Below are positions 53,306 through 63,801 of a stretch of 64,000 bases of DNA, one piece after another (position 1 is the stretch's first letter; the number at the start of each line of letters is the position of its first letter). Source of the DNA: Persicimonas caeni (GTDB lineage: Bacteria; Myxococcota_A; Bradymonadia; Bradymonadales; Bradymonadaceae). The DNA is taken from positions 7,343,074 through 7,407,073 of the forward strand of contig NZ_CP041186.1 in the NCBI RefSeq assembly GCF_006517175.1, read 5' to 3'. A model generated the notes under the pieces. It worked only from the letters and a program-made list of their open reading frames with translations, searched no databases and had not been told where the DNA came from. The translations under genes and the position numbers were made by a program.

Positions 53306-56300
53306 GCTTCAACTTCGAGCAGCGCGCTCAAAAAGCGCTCGATCGCGGCCAACCGGTCCGATCTGCAGTTCTCTTAATCGAGGGCCTCAAACGTCAGCCA
53401 GACGAGCGAGCCGCCCTCGATTTTCTTATCGACCTCTACGTCGATGAGCTTACCTCGGCAGGACTCGAGTACGATCTTACGGGCGTGCTCGTCCTGCAGT
53501 CTGACTCCGAACAGCTTTTTCGAGATATTCTGAGGCGCCTCGACCCGGCCGGGAAGGCGTCGATGGGACGCGAACTCGTGCGTGCGGCCAACGAGCACGG
53601 CTACGACCTGACGTGGCCGCCTGCGCCCGAGCCCGCGCCGGCGCCGACGGCGGAGCCGATGCCCGAGCCTCGACCTCCCGCACAGACGGAGCCGTATTCG
53701 TCCCCCGAGCCGGAGCTGGAGCCAGCGATCACAGAGCCGACGCCGGAGCCGGAACCCGAACGAGCACCGGTCGAACTCCAGCCGGAACCGGAACCCGTTG
53801 ACCGAGCCTTAGAAACGAATATGGAGCCCGAGCCCGCGCCCGAGAGGCAGACCCCGGAGACGAAAGAGCACAACCCGCCGCCCGCTGCCGCGTCGAAGCG
53901 CAAGGGGCGCCTCTTGCTTGTGGTGCTGGTGCTCGTGGCTGGACTCGGCGGCTACGTTTGGTGGAGTTCGGGGCCGGATACGAGCAGCGTAGCCGCGCTC
54001 GACGCCAGCATCGAGAGCGTCGACCCGGCACAACAGACCCAGATCGATGAGCTTTTCGCCGCGACCTCCAAACGCGACCTCGCAAGCCCGGCATTTGCCG
54101 AGCGCCGCGCCTTTCTAGAGGCGGTACGCGCCGCCGAGTGGGGCGAGGCATCGGCTTCGGCACCGGGCGGCGAGACCGTCTGGGGCATCGCAGCCAAGGC
54201 AGCTTCCTTTGCACTGCAGCGAGATTTCGAGCGGGCGCTGGCAGAATCGGCGCGTTTGGAGCGTCAGTTCCCACACCAGTTCGCCTCGTTTTGGGCACGC
54301 GCGTTCGTCGCCGAGGCGCGCGGACGCTTCGCGACGGCGGTTCGCCTCTACGGCCGAGGCCACGAGGCAGCGCCCGAGTTTGCGCCCATGCTCACCGGGC
54401 AGTTGCGCGTGCTCGTTCGCCAGGGCCGTCAGGACGAAGCTCGAACGGTCCGCCAGAAGCTCGCCAACCTCAACCGGGCCAACCCCTATGCTTCGATGCC
54501 GGTGGTCGACATCGCGCTCGAAGACATGGCGCCAGGCGAGCCAGACGAAGCAACCGACCAGCCTGGCGAAAAGACCGGCCAGCCCAACGAAAACAACGGC
54601 CAGAAGGAGCAACTGGAGAACGCCTCTCCGAAGCCGCGCTTTATCCATTCAGTGGAGAGCCTCGAGCGTGCGCTCGACCTGATTCGACAGGACAAGCCGC
54701 GCGACGCGCTGGGACACGTCGACAAGGCTCTCGAACGAGAGCCGATGCTCGGCGGCGCGCTCCTGGTGGCCGGTATGCTGCGGGTCGCCGCGGTCGATAT
54801 CGACGGGGGCGTCGCCTCGTTCACGAGCCTGGCCCAGCTGCCCGGGCTCGACATGAACGCCCGTTGGCTGCTCCAAGTCGTCGCGCCGCGCGCGCTCACT
54901 GCGGCGGGCCGCGCTGACCTCGCGTACCAATTCGTTCCACCGGTCAAGGATGCCGGCCGGGTGACGCCCCGGGACTCCAGCGACAAGGGCAAGCCCTTGC
55001 CCGAGCCGGTGGTGCCGCTTTTGTCGGTCGAAGAGCAGGTGCAAACCGAGCCGCTCGCGCGTGAGGCATTGCTCGCGCGTGCCGAAGTGCTGAGCGTGCT
55101 CGGCTTTGGCGTCGCGGCGACCGAGACGCTCGAGCTTCTCGGTGGCATCGACGACGTCGCCGACCGTGTCGGTTTCGAGCGCACCATCGTCGAGATCCGG
55201 CGCGGCAATCGTTCTGCTGCCCGTGGCGCGGCTCGTGCCCTGCCCGAAAGCGCGCCCGGCCACAGCGCGAGAGCGGCGCTGGCCTATCATACCGGCCGCT
55301 ATGCAAATGCGATCGAGCACGCTCGTGCAGCGCTCGAGGCCCACAAGGGCGCGGGTGACGTGACCACGTTGCGCTACCTCGCGCTCAGCCTGACGGCTTC
55401 GGGAAGAGGGCGCGCAGCGCTCGTCGCGTTGGACGAGGCCCAGGTGGCGGCATACGCCCGCGCCGAACTCGACGCGCTTCGCATGCGGGTGCTCGGCCGA
55501 CGCGGCCCCAAAGCCGAGAGCTCGACGACGAGCTACGAGACCTTCGCGGCCACGTCTCCGACGTCCCTCGAGCGACTGCTCGACCTCGCCGACGTCGCCT
55601 TTTGGCACAAGCGCTTCGAGCAAAGCCGCGAGTGGACAGACCAGGCCCTGGCGCTGGCCCCCGAACATCCTGAAGCCAACTGGATGCGTGGTCTGCACGC
55701 GCAGGTCGCCGGCGACGACAAGACGGCGCGCGCCCATTTTCGCGACGCGTGGCGAAGCGGCGCCGACGACGCACGCATGCTCATCGAGCTGGGACGCATC
55801 TACTTGAGCCTGGGCGAACCCAAGCGCGCCCAGCGGTCCTTTTACAAGGCATTGCTCAAGGACCGCACGAGCGTCGAGGCCCTTCGTGGCCTCGGAGAAG
55901 CTTATTTGGAGCTCGACGCTCGGGTAGGGCGCCGCGACATGGCGCGCATTCTTCGCAGCTATGCGGGCTCGTCGGCCTTTACGGCGCAGGCGACCGAAAC
56001 CCTCAAGTGGCTGGCGATCTTGAACGGCTCGCGCAAGGGCAACGAGAAGGGACTGGCGTATCTGACAAAGGCCGCGGAGTTGATGGGTGAGTCGGCCACG
56101 CTCTTGATCGAGCGCGCCCACTACCACAAGGCGCGCGGCGAGTTTGCCCTGGCGCGAAAGATGTACGCCAAGGCGCTCGAGAAGAACGGGACCTTGGCGC
56201 CCGCTCGACTCGGCCTGGCGCGCATGGCGCTCGAAGGGGGCGACGAGGCGCTCGCGCGCACTCAATTGCAACGCTACCTTGCTCTGGCCCCCGACGGCGA

Positions 56301-56367
56301 CGATGCTCAGTGGGCGCGCGACACACTCGCGAACCTCACGACACCGTCGAACTCGGCGTCGGAATAG
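53302..56367 (+). CDS. Large single-pass TPR protein
   Basis: The protein has 1,021 residues. The first 110 are helical and cytosolic. A Pro/Glu repeat linker (about 112-200, PEPAPAPTAEPMPEPRP...) leads to one helix (about 203-220, LLLVVLVLVAGLGGYVWW). The remaining 800 residues are periplasmic, with perhaps 12-15 TPR-like helical pairs such as ANWMRGLHAQVAGDDKTARA and MLIELGRIYLSLGEPKRAQ. A second acidic, Gln-rich linker lies at about 410-445. No enzyme motif occurs. The protein probably scaffolds the envelope complex encoded by its neighbours, linking cytosol to periplasm. Confidence 0.85.
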   Translation: MSFNFEQRAQKALDRGQPVRSAVLLIEGLKRQPDERAALDFLIDLYVDELTSAGLEYDLTGVLVLQSDSEQLFRDILRRLDPAGKASMGRELVRAANEHGYDLTWPPAPEPAPAPTAEPMPEPRPPAQTEPYSSPEPELEPAITEPTPEPEPERAPVELQPEPEPVDRALETNMEPEPAPERQTPETKEHNPPPAAASKRKGRLLLVVLVLVAGLGGYVWWSSGPDTSSVAALDASIESVDPAQQTQIDELFAATSKRDLASPAFAERRAFLEAVRAAEWGEASASAPGGETVWGIAAKAASFALQRDFERALAESARLERQFPHQFASFWARAFVAEARGRFATAVRLYGRGHEAAPEFAPMLTGQLRVLVRQGRQDEARTVRQKLANLNRANPYASMPVVDIALEDMAPGEPDEATDQPGEKTGQPNENNGQKEQLENASPKPRFIHSVESLERALDLIRQDKPRDALGHVDKALEREPMLGGALLVAGMLRVAAVDIDGGVASFTSLAQLPGLDMNARWLLQVVAPRALTAAGRADLAYQFVPPVKDAGRVTPRDSSDKGKPLPEPVVPLLSVEEQVQTEPLAREALLARAEVLSVLGFGVAATETLELLGGIDDVADRVGFERTIVEIRRGNRSAARGAARALPESAPGHSARAALAYHTGRYANAIEHARAALEAHKGAGDVTTLRYLALSLTASGRGRAALVALDEAQVAAYARAELDALRMRVLGRRGPKAESSTTSYETFAATSPTSLERLLDLADVAFWHKRFEQSREWTDQALALAPEHPEANWMRGLHAQVAGDDKTARAHFRDAWRSGADDARMLIELGRIYLSLGEPKRAQRSFYKALLKDRTSVEALRGLGEAYLELDARVGRRDMARILRSYAGSSAFTAQATETLKWLAILNGSRKGNEKGLAYLTKAAELMGESATLLIERAHYHKARGEFALARKMYAKALEKNGTLAPARLGLARMALEGGDEALARTQLQRYLALAPDGDDAQWARDTLANLTTPSNSASE

Positions 56368-56432
56368 GCTTTCGCCGCCGCGGTGTTTTTCGTTCGGCCA
56401 ATCGCACCTACAACCGAGGACGCCTCTGACCG

Positions 56433-58364
56433 ATGGGGCCATTGTCACACAAAGTGTCAACCAGGCGGCTCATCCTCCCATGGATGATCGGCCTCTTTGT
56501 GTGCGCGGGGGTTCTGTGCGCACCGTCGGTCGACGAGGCAAACGCCATCGAACTGAGAGTGCGCGCCAAGAGCGCGCTCGATACGAGTGTGACCGCTGCC
56601 GGTACGATGGTGCGCGTGAGCGGCTCACTTCGCGACGAACTCGACCGCGGCTTGCCCCAGCGCGAGATCGTCGTCTTCTTCAGCAAAGAACGGCGACATC
56701 GCCGTCACCCCGACGCCAGTGAAACGCTCTATACGGACCGGCGCGGTGGGTTTAGCACTCAGCGCGAGCTCGAACCGGGCACCTGGCACGTCTCTGTGAT
56801 GTTCGAGGAGACCGAGCACGTCACGGCCAGCCGCATCGTGAAGTCGCTCGAGGTCGAGCCGGCCCCGGTCGATTTGCGCACCCAGATCCCCAGGCTCGTG
56901 ATCGGGCAGGTACCATCGGTGCCGGTGCGGGTGCGCGCCTCGGTCGCCGGTGTCGGCCTGCAAGCCAAAGCCGAAGTGCTCGTCAACGACGTTTACGCTG
57001 GCGAGACGCGCCTCGATCAGTTTGGCCGCGGCACCGTCGATGTCGCCGGCTCGCTTTCGCCCGGGCTCAACGAGGTGCGCGTGCGTATCCCCGAGGGCCG
57101 CCATCGCGACGTCGTCGAAGAAGTCGGAGAGCTGCGCGTGAGCGCCGAGGTCGACGCGACGGCGTCCTTTCAAGAGGTTGTCGAGCGCCTGCAGCGCGGT
57201 CTGGCCGTCGAGGGACGTCTCACCGACGAGCGCGGTCCGCTTCCGGGGGTGCGAGTGGCCGTCAAGATTCGCCGCGAGGACCAAGGGGAGCCGTCCGAGG
57301 AGAGTGAGCAAGCCGAGCAGATGTCTCAACTGCCGGGCTCATCTGCGCGCGGCGACGAGCAGGCACGTTACGAGCGCTTCGTCACGACCGACGAGCAGGG
57401 GCGTTTCCGCGCGTTTTACTCCGGCGACAAGCTCGAAGACGGCATCTGGCATGCCCAGACGGCCATCGTGCCCGAACTTGGCGCCGAGATCGCTGTGCCG
57501 ACCGCGCCCGTCGAGCTCGATCGGACGACTTCGCGTTGGATTCTCAACGCACTGGGACTCCTCGGGTTGATCGGCGGACTCGCGCTGTTGTTGCAGCGAT
57601 TTTGGCAGGTCATCGAAACTCAGCTCCAGCGACGCCGTCACGAGCGCGAGAGCGAAGAGCGCGCCGAGATGGCGCTCAAAGACACCGAGGCGTTGTCCCC
57701 CCACAGCCTCGGCGTGGACGAGAAACCCGTCGACACCGCGCCCGACAACACGCGGCTGTCAGGAATGGTGTGGGATATTTGGAAGGATCGACCGGTGGCC
57801 GATGCCGAGCTCGTCGTGTGGCGCGATGGAGAACGGGTCCGCACCGAGCACGCGACCGGGCAAGCTTCGCCACGTGCAGGGATCTTCATCATCGATGGGC
57901 TCACGGCCGGAGCTTACGAGCTCGAGGTGCGCGCACGCGGCTTCATGCCGGGTAAACTCAGCTTTCGATTGCCTCACAAGGGGCGACTGAGCAATGTACG
58001 CCTCGACCTGGTCGCCGTGCCGCTCAAGATTCGCAGGCTCTACCAGTCCCTCGTCGAAACCCTCGACGGCCAAGACCTCTGGGGACGCCTGTCGCCGCGT
58101 GAAATCGAGGCTGCGCTGCTCGAGGTGACCGACGAAGCGACCCAAGACACCGGCAGCCCCGCTCGCCGCGCGTTTCTACGCTCGCTCGAGCACAAGCTGG
58201 CCCAGGCGGGCGACACGCTCAGCGGCGAGGAGCTGGTGTCGATGATGACTTCGGTGGTCGAGGAGACCTATTTCAGCGGACGCACCTTCGACACCTCGGT
58301 GTGGGAGCTCGCGCGCGATATCGCCCTGCAGCTTCGGGACCGCCAGGGGGAGGGGGCGTCGTGA
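56433..58364 (+). CDS. Membrane protein with carboxypeptidase-regulatory-like domains
   Basis: The protein has 643 residues. A signal peptide (residues about 10-39, ending EANA) leads to a periplasmic part with repeated beta-sandwich domains, including GRLTDERGPLPGVRVAVK...TTDEQGRFRAFY near 260-330. One helix follows (about 369-391, WILNALGLLGLIGGLALLL). On the far side is another carboxypeptidase-regulatory-like unit (SGMVWDIWKDRPVADAELVVW, ending AGAYELEVRARGFMPG, about 430-500), then a helical tail. Such Ig-like domains bind proteins or glycans; there is no catalysis. The gene overlaps the DUF4350 gene by four bases. Confidence 0.82.
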   Translation: MGPLSHKVSTRRLILPWMIGLFVCAGVLCAPSVDEANAIELRVRAKSALDTSVTAAGTMVRVSGSLRDELDRGLPQREIVVFFSKERRHRRHPDASETLYTDRRGGFSTQRELEPGTWHVSVMFEETEHVTASRIVKSLEVEPAPVDLRTQIPRLVIGQVPSVPVRVRASVAGVGLQAKAEVLVNDVYAGETRLDQFGRGTVDVAGSLSPGLNEVRVRIPEGRHRDVVEEVGELRVSAEVDATASFQEVVERLQRGLAVEGRLTDERGPLPGVRVAVKIRREDQGEPSEESEQAEQMSQLPGSSARGDEQARYERFVTTDEQGRFRAFYSGDKLEDGIWHAQTAIVPELGAEIAVPTAPVELDRTTSRWILNALGLLGLIGGLALLLQRFWQVIETQLQRRRHERESEERAEMALKDTEALSPHSLGVDEKPVDTAPDNTRLSGMVWDIWKDRPVADAELVVWRDGERVRTEHATGQASPRAGIFIIDGLTAGAYELEVRARGFMPGKLSFRLPHKGRLSNVRLDLVAVPLKIRRLYQSLVETLDGQDLWGRLSPREIEAALLEVTDEATQDTGSPARRAFLRSLEHKLAQAGDTLSGEELVSMMTSVVEETYFSGRTFDTSVWELARDIALQLRDRQGEGAS

Positions 58365-59711
58365 CCTCTCGACTCCGACAGCTAGTGTGGGCTGTGCTCG
58401 TCGTCTGCCTGGTTACGGCCGCATCGACGGTCGTCGCCCAAGAGAGCCCGGGCGGAAAAGACTTCGACCCCGCGAGCGACGCGTGGACCGGTTTGAGCCG
58501 GTTGGTCGCACTCGCCGAGAAGCAGGGCATCACCATCGAGGTCGTCGACCAGATCGATTGGTCCGAGCAGAGCCCTGACGAGCCGATTATCTTCGTCTAT
58601 CCCACCAGCGGCCTCGAAATCGCCAATGCCGCCAACTACGTCGTCGACGGCGGTCGCCTCTTCATGGCCGACGACTACGGGGCGAGCCCGGCGTTTTTAG
58701 ATCGGCTCGACGTCAGCCGGGTCAACGTCGCCATGGGCGAGCTGCCTCACGACCGCTTCGTGCAGGGGAACCGCGCGCTTCCGATCTTCGAGCCCACCGG
58801 ACGACACCCTTTGCTCGAGGGGGTCGACACTGTCGTGGCCAACCATCCTGCGGTCTTGCTCAACGTCGGCGGCCCGGTCGTCTCCTATGACGAAGGCGGC
58901 GGATTGGTCTACGACATGAACCTCGGTGACGGCAAAGTCGTTCTCTTCGCCGACGCGAGCCTCGTCATCAACCACATGCTCAGCGTCGCCGACAATTCGG
59001 TGCTCGTGCAAAACGCGCTCGATTACATCTGCACGGGCCAAGAGCAGTGCCGAGCCAAGCTCATCGTGCGCGATTTCGAGCAGTACGGACGCTACACGCC
59101 TCGTCAGCCGGATGATGACTCGCCCGACACGCTCAGCGCGCAGCTCGACGAGCTCAACGAAGCCATTAGCGAATTTATGGAGGAGATGCCCGCCGGCAGG
59201 CTGCTCTACTACCTGAGCATTTTGCTCGCCGGCGGACTCGCGCTCTACTTGGCCGCAGTATTTCGCCTACGCGCCTCTCGCCCCTACAGTGAGTATGTCG
59301 ACAACACGACGCGCGAGGTTCCGTCGCCGCAAAGTGAGTTCGATTGGAACCTGTCGCGCTTTGGCGACGGCGGCCGTGAGACGAATTATGCGCTGCCGCT
59401 GGCCATCTTGAAGGAGGTCTTCGAGGAGTTATTCTTGGAAGACCTCGGCTATTGGCCCATCAGCGGCGAGAATCGACCCAGCGTCGAGAAGTTGGGCCGA
59501 GAGTTCGGGCGCAAGTACACGCAGGGGCACCTGCCGACCGAAGCTCAACGCATGGAGCAAGAGGTCACCGACCTGTTGGCCACCTACGCCAGAATACCGA
59601 CACGCCACCGGGTCTTCCTGGACAGCGATGCTTACTTTAGCGAGCGCGACCTGATAAAAATATACCGGCGCACCCGCCGTGTGCTGGAGATCATGGGACT
59701 CGAGGGAGAGT

Positions 59712-59740
<29 letters not shown>
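58361..59740 (+). CDS. DUF4350-family membrane protein
   Basis: The protein has 459 residues from GTG 58361 in a GTGA overlap with the preceding gene. A signal peptide ends at VVAQ (about 27). The periplasmic domain (about 28-230) has the DUF4350 / GATase-like pattern: FVYPTSGLEIANAANYVVDGGRLFMADDYG and GKVVLFADASLVINHML. One helix lies at about 283-303 (LLYYLSILLAGGLALYLAAVF), followed by a cytosolic helical region of 150 residues. DUF4350 proteins regularly accompany MoxR and DUF58 genes, as here. The domain lacks an obvious catalytic Cys. Confidence 0.87.
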
Positions 59741-60731
<991 letters not shown>

Positions 60732-60743
60732 GGACGCCAGCGC

Positions 60744-62390
60744 GTGAATCCTCATCTGACAACACGCGGCGTCTTCGTCTTTGTCTGTGCGATCGTCTTC
60801 CTCGCCGCGGGCGCGGTCACCGAGCAGCCCCTCTTGCTGCTACTCGGTCAAGTCCAGGTGGCCGTCCTCGCCATTTCTTTTCTGCTGTGCGTGGTGGCTG
60901 CGCTCGCCCTCGATCGGCGCTTCGTGCGCATCGAGGTCCGCGACGACTCCGGCTCGAAGCGCTTTCGGTCGACCGGCGTGATGACCGGCGAGAAGACCGA
61001 CGTCGACGTCTACATCAGCAACGATGCCTGGGTGCCCCTGTACGGCCTGGCCCTCGAGCCGTTTGGCGCGCGGGCGCTGGGGTTGGGTGACATCGACGAT
61101 TATTTTCACCTGCCCACGAAGGCCGAGGTTTCAGCGCCGTTGACGGTCGAAGCAGCGCGCTCCGGACGCTGGACGTTGCAGGGCTTCGACGTCTCCATCA
61201 GCGACCCGCTGGGGCTGCTCTCCGCGCGCGATTACTTGCCGTGCCTACACGCCTTCGAGTGCTTTCCCCAGCGCAGTCACCGGCGAGACCAGAGCGCGCG
61301 CAACCTCGGTGCGTTCGCGCTCCAGCATGGTGGCAAGCACGTGGTGCGCCAGATCGGCACCGGAAGCATGGTGCGCGAGCTGCGCGACTATCAACCCGGT
61401 GACCCGCTTCGCCACATCGCCTGGAAGGCGACCGCACGAAATCGCCGGCTCATCTCGCGCGACTTCGAGCGCGAGGTCAACCTGAGCATGTACCTGCTGC
61501 TCGACATCTCCACGTCGATGCGCGGCGGGCAGTGGGAGGGGCAGAAGCTCGAGCATGGCGTGGAGTCGGTCGCCGAATTGGCCACGAGCGTCATCGGCGC
61601 GCGTGACCGCGTCGGGTTGATGACCTTCGACGAAAAGCTGTACGGCCACATCCCACCGGCGACGGCGCCGTCCCATCTGGCCCGCATTCTGCGCCACCTC
61701 GTCGGCGTCAATTCGGTGGTCGACGACGAGCTCACCGAATGGGGCGAAGTCGAACTCGCCCAGAAGCTCGCCGACTACTTGGTCGTCCAGGAGCGCCTCG
61801 ATTTTCGTCGCGGCGACGACGTCGAGCCGGAATCGGGCGTCAATATCAAGCTCCTCGAACGCTGGCTTCGCAGCGTGATTCGCCTCGAGAAGGAGAAGTT
61901 CGACTCGCCCATCCTACACGACGGCCTGCTCGACGAAGAGACGTCGCTGCTGCGGCGTTTTGCGCAGCTTCGCGGTGTGGAGGTGCCTTATCGGGTCGAG
62001 GCGCGCCTGGGGCTCAAGGAGCGTGGCCTCAATCAGGCCATCGAACGCATCGTGACGACGGCCAAAGAGAGCCAATGGATCGTTGTGATCAGCGACCTGT
62101 GCGGTGTGATGAACACCGAAGTCGTCACCCGCTCCATCCGCTTGGCACAAATCAAAGGCCACGCGGTTCGCTTCCTGGTGCCGTTTACCCCCGCCTATTA
62201 TGAAGACGATCATGACGGCTCGGAGCGCTACAGCATCAGCCGTGAGCTCTTTTCGACCCGTGAGCGCGAAGAGCGCCTCAAGATCGCCAGCCATCTTCGC
62301 AAGCTGGGCGTCCAGGTTGACTTTATGAAGCCGGGCCAGTCGGCCTTGCAGTTGTTATTGGGTGGGAGAGGGCGGCGCGTGGCGTCTTAG
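60744..62390 (+). CDS. DUF58-family vWA-like protein
   Basis: The protein has 548 residues from GTG 60744. Two N-terminal helices (about 8-26 and 30-50) are followed by a beta-rich segment. The DUF58 core (about 205-290) contains RELRDYQPGDPLRHIAWKATARN and the metal-ion-dependent adhesion-like motif DISTSM near 253. The C-terminal part continues the vWA fold (WIVVISDLCGVMN). It is the expected partner of the adjacent MoxR. It is the last gene of the operon and converges on pgsA, with an 8-base gap and no visible terminator. Confidence 0.92.
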   Translation: MNPHLTTRGVFVFVCAIVFLAAGAVTEQPLLLLLGQVQVAVLAISFLLCVVAALALDRRFVRIEVRDDSGSKRFRSTGVMTGEKTDVDVYISNDAWVPLYGLALEPFGARALGLGDIDDYFHLPTKAEVSAPLTVEAARSGRWTLQGFDVSISDPLGLLSARDYLPCLHAFECFPQRSHRRDQSARNLGAFALQHGGKHVVRQIGTGSMVRELRDYQPGDPLRHIAWKATARNRRLISRDFEREVNLSMYLLLDISTSMRGGQWEGQKLEHGVESVAELATSVIGARDRVGLMTFDEKLYGHIPPATAPSHLARILRHLVGVNSVVDDELTEWGEVELAQKLADYLVVQERLDFRRGDDVEPESGVNIKLLERWLRSVIRLEKEKFDSPILHDGLLDEETSLLRRFAQLRGVEVPYRVEARLGLKERGLNQAIERIVTTAKESQWIVVISDLCGVMNTEVVTRSIRLAQIKGHAVRFLVPFTPAYYEDDHDGSERYSISRELFSTREREERLKIASHLRKLGVQVDFMKPGQSALQLLLGGRGRRVAS

Positions 62391-62398
62391 CCTCACGC

Positions 62399-63016
62399 CT
62401 ATTCTCGACCGGTGGCCTCGGACTGCACCTTCTCGATCGCCTCCAAGAATCCCTTGAAGTACTCGTAGGCGCTCTGGAGGCTGAAGATCACCGAGATGAT
62501 CAGGAGCCACAGTCCAATCAGGTGGAAGTTCAAGCGAAACTCGATGAACCAGTAGTCGACCAGGTATTCGTAGTGGATGATCAGGCCGAGTAGGCCGGTC
62601 ATCTGGAAGGCGGTCTTGAACTTGCCGCCTTGTCCGGCGGCGATGATAAAGCCCTCGCCGGCGGCAATGCTTCGAAGACCCATGACCGAGAATTCACGGG
62701 CCAAGATGATCATGACGAGCCACGGCGAGATGCGTCCGAGGGGAAGGAGCATCAGCAATGTGGCCATGACCAGCAGTTTGTCGGCCAGCGGGTCCAAAAA
62801 CTTTCCGGTGAGGCTCACCAGGTTGCGCTTTCTGGCCAGATAGCCGTCCAACCAATCCGTGACGCTGGCCACCCAGAAGAGCAACACCGCAATCAACCCG
62901 GACATCGGATCGCCGTAATAGATAAACAGCGACACCACCGGGATCAGCGCGATCCGAAAGAGCGTCAGGAGGTTGGGAAGGTTGAAGATGTCCTCGCGAA
63001 TCGTGGCCGCGCTCAC
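62399..63016 (-). CDS. pgsA: CDP-diacylglycerol--glycerol-3-phosphate 3-phosphatidyltransferase
   Basis: The protein has 205 residues and about five membrane helices. The CDP-alcohol phosphotransferase motif D-G-x2-A-R-x8-G-x3-D-x3-D is complete in DWLDGYLARKRNLVSLTG + KFLDPLADK (about 53-79). The N-terminal NLPNLLTLFRIALIP is typical of PgsA. It makes phosphatidylglycerol phosphate, the precursor of PG and cardiolipin. GTG 63014-63016 overlaps the upstream transglycosylase stop by four bases, so the two genes are translationally coupled. Confidence 0.95.
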   Translation of the reverse strand: MSAATIREDIFNLPNLLTLFRIALIPVVSLFIYYGDPMSGLIAVLLFWVASVTDWLDGYLARKRNLVSLTGKFLDPLADKLLVMATLLMLLPLGRISPWLVMIILAREFSVMGLRSIAAGEGFIIAAGQGGKFKTAFQMTGLLGLIIHYEYLVDYWFIEFRLNFHLIGLWLLIISVIFSLQSAYEYFKGFLEAIEKVQSEATGRE

Positions 63017-63699
63017 TTAGACTCCTCTTCCTTCTGGTAGATCTTGTACCAATAGAAGACCGACGCGACGTAATCGCGGGTCTGCGGGTAAGGAATGCCG
63101 TCGTAGCGTTTCACGGCGGCATCTCCGGCATTATAAGCAGCCAAAATCAAGTTGATGTCGCCGTCATATCGGTCGATCAGGATGCGCAGGAACTTCGCGC
63201 CACCGTAGATATTCTGCCTGGGATCGAACGAGTCGGTCACATTGAGGCTAGCCGCGGTGCGCGGCATCAGTTGCATCAGCCCCTGGGCACCGGCGTGGCT
63301 CTCCGCGTTCGGCTTGAATGCACTCTCCACGCGAATGACTGCTTTGATGAAGCCAAAGGGGACATCGTAGGCTTCGGACGCTTCGGCGATGATGTCGTCG
63401 AATGCGTCTTCGCCTTTGCGCTTGGAGTGCTTTCTGCGCTTTCGCTTGGTCTTCGTGCTCGAAGACTTGCTGGCGCTTCGCTTGCGAATCTTTTTGTCTT
63501 TGGTCGACGTCTTTGAGCCACCGGAGAGAACCTCGAGAAGCTTGTAGCCAGACTTCTTCTCGGTGGTGATGAGGATTTTGCCGTCGGGCGTCTCGTAGCG
63601 GTAAAGCTCGGCGCTCGCCGGCGAGGGCACGAGCACGCTCGCGCACATCAGGACGGCGGCGAGCAAGAAGCCCTGGAGTTTTGGACGTGCTGTGGTCAT
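63013..63699 (-). CDS. Lytic transglycosylase (Slt family, DUF4124-like N-terminus)
   Basis: The protein has 228 residues. The signal peptide ends SPASA, followed by ELYRYETPDGKILIT, a short DUF4124-like beta unit. A very basic Lys/Arg/Ser linker (about 65-95) may contact peptidoglycan or DNA-like polyanions. The SLT goose-lysozyme fold (about 100-225) has catalytic Glu in VIRVESAFKP, then AGAQGLMQLMP and ILAAYNAGDAAV. It cleaves murein to 1,6-anhydro products. It is coupled to pgsA. Confidence 0.93.
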   Translation of the reverse strand: MTTARPKLQGFLLAAVLMCASVLVPSPASAELYRYETPDGKILITTEKKSGYKLLEVLSGGSKTSTKDKKIRKRSASKSSSTKTKRKRRKHSKRKGEDAFDDIIAEASEAYDVPFGFIKAVIRVESAFKPNAESHAGAQGLMQLMPRTAASLNVTDSFDPRQNIYGGAKFLRILIDRYDGDINLILAAYNAGDAAVKRYDGIPYPQTRDYVASVFYWYKIYQKEEESK

Positions 63700-63742
63700 C
63701 TGCGCGGCTCGTGGAGTATCGCAACTCCTCTACCAATAGCGC

Positions 63743-63787
63743 ATGGGGAGGCAGGGACGCAAGTTTTGGGCGTCCCTGCCTCCCCAT
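63743..63787 (-). terminator. Perfect 18-bp hairpin after the Cys-rich gene
   Basis: ATGGGGAGGCAGGGACGC (63743-63760) exactly complements 63770-63787 around a 9-base loop. It lies 15 bases beyond the stop of the minus-strand gene ending at 63802. No U-tract follows on that strand. Confidence 0.6.
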
Positions 63788-63801
63788 TTAGCGTAACTCG
63801 T